Source: an uncultured Poribacteria bacterium
Lineage (GTDB): Bacteria; Poribacteria; WGA-4E; WGA-3G
Direction: 5' to 3'
Length of the DNA: 64,000 nucleotides
Assembly (NCBI GenBank): GCA_951812525.1
Contig: OX638316.1
Location: forward strand, 3,218,506 to 3,282,505
Positions 53,671-62,029 of this stretch are shown here, piece after piece. Position 1 is the stretch's first letter; every line of letters starts with the position of its first letter. The notes beneath the pieces are model-generated. The model worked only from the letters and a program-made list of their open reading frames with translations. It searched no databases and was not told where the DNA came from. The position numbers were made by a program, and so were the translations under genes.

Positions 53671-56427
53671 ATGAAAGCCAAATTGCTTTCAATATTTCTG
53701 ACTTTTATCGTATTTTCAACCGCGGGTCTACCGATAAGCTTCGCCCAGAATTACACAACATGGGGGTTACCAGAAGGTGCCAAAGTACGTTTGGGTAAAG
53801 GAGGTATATCTGAAATAAAGTATTCTCCAGATGGTTCGTTGCTTGCGGCAGCAGGTAGCATAGGTATATGGTTGTATGATACCCAAACACTCCAAGAACG
53901 TGCGCTGCTCTCCGAACTGGCAGTCGAAATCACGCACATTGTGTTTACTCCAGACGGATTGACGCTTGCCAGTGGAAGTTATGATGGTACAATTCGTTTA
54001 TGGGACGTAGAGAGTGCTACACTCATATCTACGCTCACTGGACATACAAGAGAGGTCAATAATATATCGCTCAGTCCGGATGGATTGACGCTTGCGAGTG
54101 GTAGTTGGGACAATACAGTGCGTTTATGGGACGTGGAGAACGCTGCTCTCAAATCCACGCTCACGGGGCATACGGGTAGTGTCTATGGTATCTCGTTCAG
54201 TCCGGATGGATTGACGCTTGCGAGTGGTAGTTGGGACAGTACGGTACGTTTGTGGGATGTAGGGAGTGGCACTCTCAAATCCACGCTCACGGGGCACACG
54301 CGCACTGTCTATAGTGTCTCGTTCAGTCCGGATGGATTGACGCTTGCGAGTGGTAGTTGGGACAACACAGTTCGTTTGTGGGATGTAGAGAGTGCTACTC
54401 TCAAATCCACGCTCATCGGACATTGGGATTCGGTTTGGGAGGTGTTGTTCAGTTCGGATGGATTGACGCTTGCGAGTAGGAGTAGTGACCATACAGCTCG
54501 TTTGTGGGATATAGAGAGTGCTACTCTCAAATTCACGCTCGACGGACATACGGACTGGGTCTATAGTATGTCGTTCAGTCCGGATGGTCGGACGTTAGCG
54601 ACTGGTGGTGCTAGTAAAGACCCGACGATTCATTTGTGGGACGTATCAACAGGTGTGCTTAAAAATACCATTACTGGAACGAGTCTAGTCTATAGTATGT
54701 CGTTCAGTCCGGATGGGGCGACACTTTCAGTTCCTGGTGACGCAGAGGTTCGTTTATGGGACGTATCAACAGGTGTGCTTAAGAACACCATCACTGGGCA
54801 TAGAGGCCAGGGCAACGGTGTGTCGTTCAGTCCGGATGGGACGACATTCGCGAGTGTGACTTGGGGCGGAGAAGTACATTTGTTGGACCTTCCGACAGGC
54901 ACCGTGAAGTCTACGCTCATAGAGCAAGGCACTTCAATTAGGAACGTATTGTTCAGTCCAGACGGTACGACGTTTGCGAGCGGGAGTTTGGATGGCACCA
55001 TCCGTCTGTGGGATGTATCAACAGGTGCTCTGAAAACAACAATTATGGCGGATGGACTGCCTATTATATCGTTCAGCCCTGACGGTTTGATGCTTGCGGA
55101 GGATTCTGCTGATAGGAGTAGGACGATTCGGCTGTGGGATGCAACCACAAGCTCACTGAATCGGGTGCTCACTGGTGGGCATACATCTCAGATCGATGGT
55201 ATAGTATTCAGCCCCGATGGCAGGACATTAGCGAGTTGGAGCTTGGACAATTGGATTGACGCTACCATCCACTTGTGGGATGTAGCGACAGGCGAAGAGC
55301 GACATATACTTGATGGGGATGAGTTCAGAGTCGCCGGTATTGAATTTAGTCCAGATAGTCAGACGCTTGCCAGCTTGCGGCAAAACGGAACGGTGCGTTT
55401 GTGGGATGTATCCACGGGTGTCCTCAAAGCCACACTCACGGCGAATACAGCATGGCCCAATGGTATTTCGTTCAGTCCAGATGGTCAGACGCTTGCCAGT
55501 GGCGGTTTTGGCGGAATGGTGCAGTTATGGGATGTATCAACGGGGGCGCTGAAAACGACTTTCACTGGGTATACAGAGCAACTCCGGAGTGTGTTGTTCA
55601 GTCCAGATGGTCAGACGCTTGCCAGTTGGGACAGCGAGGAGGATACTGTGGTATTATGGGATATAGGTAGTGAGACCCTCAAAACCACTCTCATAGGGCA
55701 TACGGAAAGGATCCGTAGCGTGTTGTTCAGTCCAGACGGAACAGCACTTGCTAGTGGAAGTGGAGACGGTACGATCCTGCTGTGGGATCTTGCACCGACA
55801 CCGTCTGAACCGCCACGTCTCGCATCGGATGTCAACGACGACGGTTCCGTAAACATCCAAGATCTCGTCGCCGTTGCTGGAGCATTCGGAGAAACAGAGG
55901 AATCACCCAACGATGTCAATAACGATGGACAAGTGAACATCCAAGACCTCGTCGCCGTTGCTGGAGCATTCGGGGAGATAGCTGCCGGCGCACCCACTAC
56001 AATGAATCTCTCCCGACTCTCTCCAGAAACTGTGCAGCAGTGGTTGACACAAGCACAACAACTCAATTTCACAGATGCAACTTCGCAACGAGGAATCCTT
56101 TTCTTAGAGCAACTTCTATTAGCGTTAACTCCAAAAGAGATGGCACTGTTGGCAAACTATCCCAACCCGTTTAACCCAGAAACATGGATTCCCTATCAGT
56201 TATCCGAACCTGCGGATGTAACATTGCACATCTATGCAGTAGACGGCAGTTTAGTCCGCACTATGTCATTAGGGCATCAGACGGTCGGTATATATCAAAG
56301 TAAGTCGCGTGCGGCATATTGGGACGGTAAAAACGAAGTGGGTGAACACGTGGCAAGTGGTGTATATTTCTACACGCTGATCGCAGGCGATTTCACCGCT
56401 ACTCGAAAGATGCTAATACGCAAATAA
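53671..56427 (+). CDS. Secreted WD40 protein with dockerin-like repeat and FlgD-like tail
   Basis: ATG 53671 follows AAAAAGGAGACCTTCC. The 918-residue protein has a signal peptide (1-25), some sixteen WD40 units (about 40-705), two calcium-loop repeats of dockerin type I (DVNDDGSVNIQD near 720 and DVNNDGQVNIQD near 749), and the FlgD-like tail (about 826-918). No protease domain. From 53941 to 54696 six blades follow each other at exactly 126-base steps with very little DNA divergence, showing recent tandem duplication. The dockerin pair could dock to a cohesin-like partner on the surface (inference). Confidence 0.88.
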   Translation: MKAKLLSIFLTFIVFSTAGLPISFAQNYTTWGLPEGAKVRLGKGGISEIKYSPDGSLLAAAGSIGIWLYDTQTLQERALLSELAVEITHIVFTPDGLTLASGSYDGTIRLWDVESATLISTLTGHTREVNNISLSPDGLTLASGSWDNTVRLWDVENAALKSTLTGHTGSVYGISFSPDGLTLASGSWDSTVRLWDVGSGTLKSTLTGHTRTVYSVSFSPDGLTLASGSWDNTVRLWDVESATLKSTLIGHWDSVWEVLFSSDGLTLASRSSDHTARLWDIESATLKFTLDGHTDWVYSMSFSPDGRTLATGGASKDPTIHLWDVSTGVLKNTITGTSLVYSMSFSPDGATLSVPGDAEVRLWDVSTGVLKNTITGHRGQGNGVSFSPDGTTFASVTWGGEVHLLDLPTGTVKSTLIEQGTSIRNVLFSPDGTTFASGSLDGTIRLWDVSTGALKTTIMADGLPIISFSPDGLMLAEDSADRSRTIRLWDATTSSLNRVLTGGHTSQIDGIVFSPDGRTLASWSLDNWIDATIHLWDVATGEERHILDGDEFRVAGIEFSPDSQTLASLRQNGTVRLWDVSTGVLKATLTANTAWPNGISFSPDGQTLASGGFGGMVQLWDVSTGALKTTFTGYTEQLRSVLFSPDGQTLASWDSEEDTVVLWDIGSETLKTTLIGHTERIRSVLFSPDGTALASGSGDGTILLWDLAPTPSEPPRLASDVNDDGSVNIQDLVAVAGAFGETEESPNDVNNDGQVNIQDLVAVAGAFGEIAAGAPTTMNLSRLSPETVQQWLTQAQQLNFTDATSQRGILFLEQLLLALTPKEMALLANYPNPFNPETWIPYQLSEPADVTLHIYAVDGSLVRTMSLGHQTVGIYQSKSRAAYWDGKNEVGEHVASGVYFYTLIAGDFTATRKMLIRK

Positions 56428-56440
56428 TCCTTCTTCTAAT

Positions 56441-56534
56441 GTAGCGGTAGGTCTTGTGTCTACCCAATCTTGTTGGACGAGGTTCCCGTGCCTCGTCCGC
56501 TGGCACTGTAGGAGCGATTTCCCAATCGCGACAT
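56441..56534 (+). repeat. Compound GTAG repeat block, paralogous to 48336-48430
   Basis: GTAGCGGTAGGTCTTGTG with CTACCC, a GACGAGG / CCTCGTC hairpin and a final GTAGGAGCGATTTCCCAATC unit (56508-56534). In the last unit the stem is GCGATT / AATCGC, a compensatory change from GCGATC / GATCGC. Confidence 0.75.
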
Positions 56535-56554
56535 TTCCAAAAAGGAGACCTTCC

Positions 56555-59128
56555 ATGAAGGCTAAATTATTGTCCATATTTCTGCTGTTTATCGTGTTTT
56601 CAAGCGTGTATCTACCCACCAGCCTTGCCCAAGACTACACAACATGGAGTCTACCCGAAGGAGCCAAAGCACGCCTCGGGAAAGGGTCTATCAGGGAGAT
56701 AAAGTATTCTCCAGATGGCAAGTTACTTGCAGTACAAACTTCCCCTGGTACTTGGTTCTACGATTCACACACTTATGAAGAACTGTCCCTACTCCCAGTC
56801 CGTGGTGTTGTGTTTAGCCCCGATAACCGTACCTTTGCGGTTGCGAGTGGACAGGAGGTGCATCTATATGATGTTGAAACGCTGCAGCTCACCACTATAC
56901 TGGCAGGACACACAAGTTGGATCACAGGTATTGCATATTCACCCGACGGCACCATTCTCGCTAGTGGCAGTGCTGACAAGACGCTGCGACTTTGGGATAC
57001 TGCCACCGGTGAAGTCAGGTCCATCCTCACAGACCATGAATGGTTTCTCTTTGCTTTCAGTCCGGATGGTAGCACTATCGCAAATGGTGATCGTGATAGC
57101 TCGGTACTGTGGGATGTTGCCACTGGCGAACGAAAGGCTGCCTTCCGATTGGCTTTGCCAAGACCACCTTTTAGTTGGGGTGCTATGCCTTTCAGTCCGG
57201 ATGGAAAACGGTTTGTGCGTGTCGGATTGGACAAATTCGTAGAAGTATGGAACGCAGAAACAGGTTTTCTCGAAACCGTATACCAAGGTCATTCTAATTT
57301 AGTCTATATCGCTACATATTCGCCTGATGGTATGACTATCGCAAGCGCTGGAACAACCGGTACAATAAGGTTATGGGATACCACCACACAGCAGCTCAGA
57401 GCCACACTCACCGGGCATAGTGCTGCTATCCTTCGACTTCTTAAGTTTTCACCTGATGGCACTGTCCTCGCCAGTGGAAGTGCCGACGGGACAGTGCGGT
57501 TGTGGGATACTGCGACTGGAGAGCTCAAACACATCCTTGATTATGGTTATGCCATTACGGCAATGAATTTCAGTCCGGACGGTAGCACTTTCGCCGGTGG
57601 TGGAGTTTTGTGGGATGTTGCGACAGGCAAGCGGATACCTGCGCTCACCGGACACCAATTTGAGATTTTTAGCGTATCTTTCAGTCCGGATGGTCAGACA
57701 CTGGCAAGTGGAGGCGTGGATAACACCCTCTATCTGTGGAATGCGCGTACCTCTACCCACCTCCGCTCCCTCACAGGGCATACGTGGCCCATCAACAGTG
57801 TATTATTCAGTCCAGATGGTCAGACGTTGGCAAGTGGGAGTTGGAGCAGGTCCATCCGTATATGGGATGTCGCAACAGATACCACCCTTCACACCCTCAC
57901 TGGATATACAAATGGTCTCTCGTTCAGTCCAGATGGTCAGATACTGGCGAATGGAAATGACAGGACGATCCTTTTGTGGGATGTGAACACAGGCACCACT
58001 GTCCACACCCTCACTGGACATACAGATGGAGTCAGGAGTGTATCTTTTAGTGGGGATGGTAAAACGTTGGCAAGTGGGAGTTTTGACAAAACCGTCCGCT
58101 TATGGGATGCTGTGACAGGATCGCCTCTCCGTACGCTCACTGGACATACGAATGAGGTGTGGAGCGTAGCATTCAGCCCTAATAATCAGGTGATCGCAAG
58201 TGGGAGTGAGGGGCGGACTAGTACTATCCGCTTATGGGATGCTGCGACAGGGGCGCACCTCCATACACTCACAGGACAGGCGGATACGGTCCAGAGCTTA
58301 TCCTTCAGTCCAGATGGTCAGACATTGGCGAGTGGGAGTCGGGATGCCACCATCCGCTTATGGGATGCTGCGACAGGGGCACACCTCCATACACTCACAG
58401 GACAGGCGAGTCGGGTCCAGAGCTTATCTTTCAGTCCAGATGGGAGCACTCTTGCCAGTGCGGGTTCCGGTGGCACAATCCTGCTCTGGGAGCTTGCACC
58501 CGCAGCCGAACCGCCACGCCTCGCATCGGATGTCAACAATGACGGTTCCGTAAACATCCAAGACCTCGTTGCTGTCGCTGGAGCATTCGGGGAAACAGGG
58601 GAATCACCCAACGATGTTAATAACGATGGACAAGTGAATATCCAAGACCTCGTCGCTGTGGCTGCAGCATTTGGAGAGATGGTTGCTGGCGCACCTACTG
58701 CATCCTATCCGTCTCAACTCTCTCCAGAAACCGTGCGGCAATGGCTCTCGCAAGCACAGCAACTCAATCTCACAGATGCCACTTCGCAACGAGGAATCCT
58801 TTTCTTAGAGCAACTTCTATTAGCGTTAACTCCAAAAGAGACGGCACTGTTAGCAAACTATCCCAACCCGTTTAACCCCGAGACATGGATTCCCTATCAG
58901 TTATCCGAACCCGCGGATGTAACGCTATACATCTATGCAGTAGACGGCAGTTTAGTCCGCACCATGTCATTAGGGCATCAGACGGTCGGTATATATCAAA
59001 GTAAGTCGCGTGCGGCATATTGGGACGGCAAAAATGAGGTGGGTGAACCTGTTGCAAGCGGTGTGTATTTCTACACCCTCACCGCAGGCGATTTCGCGTC
59101 GACGCGAAAGATGCTGATACGCAAGTAG
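56555..59128 (+). CDS. Secreted WD40 protein with dockerin-like repeat and FlgD-like tail (paralogue of 53671)
   Basis: ATG 56555 follows AAAAAGGAGACCTTCC; the in-frame sequence upstream is repeat DNA. The 857-residue product repeats the architecture of its neighbour: signal peptide 1-25, common N-terminus QDYTTWSLPEGAKARLGKG, about fourteen WD40 units (40-650), two dockerin-type loops (about 658-705) and a FlgD-like tail (about 765-857). The last 190 residues are almost identical to those of the upstream gene at both protein and DNA level, while the propellers differ, which points to recent exchange or duplication of the C-terminal cassette. Confidence 0.88.
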   Translation: MKAKLLSIFLLFIVFSSVYLPTSLAQDYTTWSLPEGAKARLGKGSIREIKYSPDGKLLAVQTSPGTWFYDSHTYEELSLLPVRGVVFSPDNRTFAVASGQEVHLYDVETLQLTTILAGHTSWITGIAYSPDGTILASGSADKTLRLWDTATGEVRSILTDHEWFLFAFSPDGSTIANGDRDSSVLWDVATGERKAAFRLALPRPPFSWGAMPFSPDGKRFVRVGLDKFVEVWNAETGFLETVYQGHSNLVYIATYSPDGMTIASAGTTGTIRLWDTTTQQLRATLTGHSAAILRLLKFSPDGTVLASGSADGTVRLWDTATGELKHILDYGYAITAMNFSPDGSTFAGGGVLWDVATGKRIPALTGHQFEIFSVSFSPDGQTLASGGVDNTLYLWNARTSTHLRSLTGHTWPINSVLFSPDGQTLASGSWSRSIRIWDVATDTTLHTLTGYTNGLSFSPDGQILANGNDRTILLWDVNTGTTVHTLTGHTDGVRSVSFSGDGKTLASGSFDKTVRLWDAVTGSPLRTLTGHTNEVWSVAFSPNNQVIASGSEGRTSTIRLWDAATGAHLHTLTGQADTVQSLSFSPDGQTLASGSRDATIRLWDAATGAHLHTLTGQASRVQSLSFSPDGSTLASAGSGGTILLWELAPAAEPPRLASDVNNDGSVNIQDLVAVAGAFGETGESPNDVNNDGQVNIQDLVAVAAAFGEMVAGAPTASYPSQLSPETVRQWLSQAQQLNLTDATSQRGILFLEQLLLALTPKETALLANYPNPFNPETWIPYQLSEPADVTLYIYAVDGSLVRTMSLGHQTVGIYQSKSRAAYWDGKNEVGEPVASGVYFYTLTAGDFASTRKMLIRK

Positions 59129-59140
59129 TCTTTTAACGAT

Positions 59141-59174
59141 CCATTCTTCGCTGGTGAGGTTTCCTAACCTCGCC
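59141..59174 (+). repeat. CGAGGTT-type palindromic repeat
   Basis: GGTGAGGTT (59153-59161) pairs with AACCTCGCC (59166-59174) around TCCT with one G-T pair. The left flank CATTCTTCGCTG also precedes the unit near 43853. Confidence 0.75.
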
Positions 59175-59312
59175 AATCAATAGTGTGGCGGTCTATAATC
59201 TTGAAAATCCTCAAATCCTGTGAATCCTGATTCAGACAATGGGTGGTCCACATTACCCAATTAAATCCTAAATCTTCATCTAACTGTGCCGATTTCTTGT
59301 AATCTCGCTTCC

Positions 59313-61592
59313 CTATTCGGAAATCGGCACAATCCACCCTCGCGTCAACGCAGGCTTATAAGCATTATCGCGCAGATAATCCGATGTCTGCCACAAACAG
59401 AGATGCTCACCATCTGGCATCCAGACAAGCGAGGTCAGCTTCATTGCCGTACGAGCGATAGGAAGTTTCTTGCCGCTCTCAAGGTCATAAACCCAGACCT
59501 TCCAGCGGATACCTTCGCAGTCCTCACGTTCCAGATATGCCAACCGTTTACCCGTCGGCGACCATGAAGGAGACGTATGTTTCAGAATCTCACTCTGTGT
59601 CTGTGCGCTCACTGTTTCTGATAGATGCAGCTGTTTATCGATCCTTTGTCCAGGTCGATTACTACCAGATAAAACGTATGCGATCCGCGTTCCATCCGCT
59701 GCCCAATCCACTTGATGGACCTGTTGATGTTGCGTCTGGATCTCTTTTATGCGTTTACCCTCTATATCTTGGATACGGATACCAACATACTTTGAGCTAT
59801 TTACACCGAAAGCGACGCGCGTGCCATCCACTGCCCATGATGGTGCAGATAGGTAGGTGTAGGTGCGCCGTGGACGTTCGATTGGCACACGAGCAATGCC
59901 ACTTAGACCGCTGCCGTCACTGTTGATGCGGTAAACAACATCCAGACCCTTTTCGTGTCTCCTAAACACCAGACGGTTGGACGTAGGTGAAAAGGCAGGT
60001 CCATCACCGCGGGTTAACCGCTTGGCTTGCCCAAACTTCCAATTCACTGTATAGATATACCGTTGACCCGCTTCATCCACCTCAAACGCCACAAGCCTGC
60101 TGTCCAGCGACCAAGAGACATGCGGATTGTAAAAATGTCCCGTATAGTATTTCCGGCCCCGTTCTCCTTTCCGATCCATAATCCACAACTCGTTCGCACG
60201 CCAGTACCTACTTTTCAGGTCTTCCCTTTTCAGAAACGCGATGAATTCTCCGTCGGGACTCCAGCGAGGGAATTCAGCACCCTCTATCAGTTGCAGACTG
60301 CGCGGTGCTACTATTGAATCATCATTCTCACGGCAAAAAGTGGTATTGAACAAAATACCGTCTATCTCCTTAAACTCTCCAAAGGCAAATTTATCCATCC
60401 ATCCGCGGACACCGTTCGGCAGTTCGACCTCGAATCCACCGCCTCCCATACGCCCATTTGGTGTTGGTGCGTCTGAGGTTTGCACAATTGGCAAGCGCGT
60501 GCCGCCATTAAGGTGTAACAATACGGACATCCTGTCTTTTGTTGCGTAGACGGGTGCAGCATCGTGTGCGACAACGCCCCATCGCCCCGTTTCCTCAGTT
60601 GCTGTGACTTCTGTTGCGGTTGTGAAGGCATAAACATATCCGTCGCCAGACGCCGCGTAGAGGATACCATCGGAAATAGCAGGCGCAGCGTCCACAAAAC
60701 CACCTGTTTGGTACGCCCAAGTTTCTGTCTGAGACACCGAATCGAAGCCGTGAATCCGTCCATCGCGTGCCCCGATGTAAACAGTACCGTTCGCTGTAAC
60801 CGGATAACTTTCACTTCCTGCTGTATGATCCCGCCATACCTTCGCGTTGTGCTCCGGACGGACGGGACGAAACACACCGTTTACGCATCCATATTCAGTG
60901 TTTCGGATTCGGACTGTCCGTTCACGCCTTGCTTCAAGTTCACCTGTTCTGGCGTTCAGCAGATAGATGTTTGACCGGAATGCGCCGACGTAAACTTTAT
61001 CATCGACAACAATCGGCGGTGCATCTATCCAACTTTTTGTTTTGAATTCCCACAGCTTCTCGCCTGTGTTCGCGTTCAGTGCGTAGACCTTGTTGTTCCG
61101 TGCGCTGAAGTAGACTTGATTTCCTAACACCGTCGCAGAATAACGGATAGCATCGCCCGCATCAAACACCCATTTGATACCCCACTGTTTTGCATCTAAC
61201 GCATACAATTTTCCGTCAGCTGAGCCGATATACAAGGTCCCGTTTGCAATCACTGGTGAGGCGTGAAGTGGTCCACCGGTCTTGAATTTCCACAGCAATT
61301 CCAACGGTGGGGTGAGGCTTTGATCAGGGCTAATCCCCGAAAAGCCTAAATCGTGCATGAATGTATGCCAATCTTCAGGGCGCGGCGGCGGTGTAACAGA
61401 CTCCATCGCTTGAGGTGATATAGTCTGCTGTGCCTCCGGCTGACGCGATGACCCTTTCTGTTCTGAGTCGCATCCCCAGGCAAGCAGGAGCACACATAGT
61501 ACTATGAACTTTTGGGCACAGTGCGCAGCTTTCCAAAACTTGTTATACGAAAATCTATTCCAGAAATACACATTAATCCTTTCCTGAAACAT
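59313..61592 (-). CDS. Lipoprotein with PQQ-type propeller, SH3-like domain and TolB-type propeller
   Basis: On the minus strand the frame starts at ATG 61592; a GTG at 61571 has AGGAAAGGA in front and may be the real start. A lipoprotein signal ends LLLAWGC. Residues about 90-335 form a PQQ-like beta-propeller (LYIGSADGKLYALDA, VYFSARNNKVYALNANTGEKLWEF), 345-415 an SH3b-like part (NGVRGWMDKFAFGEF), and 430-755 a TolB/PD40 propeller (FPRWSPDGEFIAFL, APSWAVDGTRVAFG, SPSWSPTGKRLAYL). No quinoprotein catalytic residues are obvious. Probably a surface scaffold. Confidence 0.8.
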   Translation of the reverse strand: MFQERINVYFWNRFSYNKFWKAAHCAQKFIVLCVLLLAWGCDSEQKGSSRQPEAQQTISPQAMESVTPPPRPEDWHTFMHDLGFSGISPDQSLTPPLELLWKFKTGGPLHASPVIANGTLYIGSADGKLYALDAKQWGIKWVFDAGDAIRYSATVLGNQVYFSARNNKVYALNANTGEKLWEFKTKSWIDAPPIVVDDKVYVGAFRSNIYLLNARTGELEARRERTVRIRNTEYGCVNGVFRPVRPEHNAKVWRDHTAGSESYPVTANGTVYIGARDGRIHGFDSVSQTETWAYQTGGFVDAAPAISDGILYAASGDGYVYAFTTATEVTATEETGRWGVVAHDAAPVYATKDRMSVLLHLNGGTRLPIVQTSDAPTPNGRMGGGGFEVELPNGVRGWMDKFAFGEFKEIDGILFNTTFCRENDDSIVAPRSLQLIEGAEFPRWSPDGEFIAFLKREDLKSRYWRANELWIMDRKGERGRKYYTGHFYNPHVSWSLDSRLVAFEVDEAGQRYIYTVNWKFGQAKRLTRGDGPAFSPTSNRLVFRRHEKGLDVVYRINSDGSGLSGIARVPIERPRRTYTYLSAPSWAVDGTRVAFGVNSSKYVGIRIQDIEGKRIKEIQTQHQQVHQVDWAADGTRIAYVLSGSNRPGQRIDKQLHLSETVSAQTQSEILKHTSPSWSPTGKRLAYLEREDCEGIRWKVWVYDLESGKKLPIARTAMKLTSLVWMPDGEHLCLWQTSDYLRDNAYKPALTRGWIVPISE

Positions 61593-61694
61593 CCATATCT
61601 GATTTTATTATAAAAAGATTCCTTATTAACCTATCACATTATTGGATCGCATGCAACTGAAAACCACCAACCCCCAATAGATAGGCACTCTTTC

Positions 61695-61722
61695 AAATTA
61701 TGCTATGAAAGCATAATTTGTC
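61695..61722. repeat. Dispersed AT-rich hairpin motif
   Basis: AAATTATGC pairs with GCATAATTT; its right half, AAAGCATAATTTGTC, matches 26373-26387. Confidence 0.55.
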
Positions 61723-61839
61723 TTAGCTTTACATTCAGCACCGATCTTCCGTTATAATACGCTTTTCCAAATTGACAACTAACTGCTTTTTTCAAAGAGA
61801 ATCGCATCAATCTGCAACTAATACAGTAGCATAATTCGT

Positions 61840-61872
61840 AGATTGGGTAGAGCGCAGCGAAACCCAACGCTT
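61840..61872 (+). repeat. GTAG-type repeat, GGGTAGAGCGCAGCGAAACCC class
   Basis: GTAG is followed by ATTGGGT, an AGAGCGCAGCGA loop and AACCCAA. This motif class is widespread in intergenic DNA of several bacterial phyla. Confidence 0.75.
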
Positions 61873-61946
61873 CACTAATAACTAACAACTTGCTTTCTCA
61901 CTAAATATAGAAAAACGACCCCTTCGTGCCAAAATTACGAAAAATT

Positions 61947-61975
61947 TGAATTTGCGACAAATCTGTGTTAAAATT
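61947..61975 (+). promoter_or_regulatory. Sigma-70-type promoter for glyA
   Basis: TTGAAT (61947) and TAAAAT (61970-61975) with a 17-base spacer; the expected start lies about 48 bases before the ATG. Confidence 0.65.
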
Positions 61976-62029
61976 TAATTCCTACAAGTCATATATCATC
62001 TACATTTTAATTGCAAGCGGTGAACGAAA

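Larger units (their letters stand above)
61593..62029. other. Intergenic region before glyA
   Basis: The gap contains a hairpin with AAATTATGC / GCATAATTT (61695-61719), the repeat at 61840 and a promoter-like pair at 61947. No glycine, THF or SAM riboswitch core was recognised, and no gene is evident. Confidence 0.55.

Noticed and set aside
53941-54696. Regular direct repeats that could suggest a CRISPR array
   Set aside because: They are in frame WD40 blades of 126 bases within one gene, without unique spacers or cas genes.
56456-56554. An N-terminal extension of the last WD40 protein
   Set aside because: The upstream codons are hairpin-repeat DNA, and ATG 56555 has the AAGGAG and signal peptide shared by its paralogues.
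61593-62029. A riboswitch controlling glyA
   Set aside because: No glycine, THF or SAM aptamer core could be found; the region shows repeats and an ordinary promoter.
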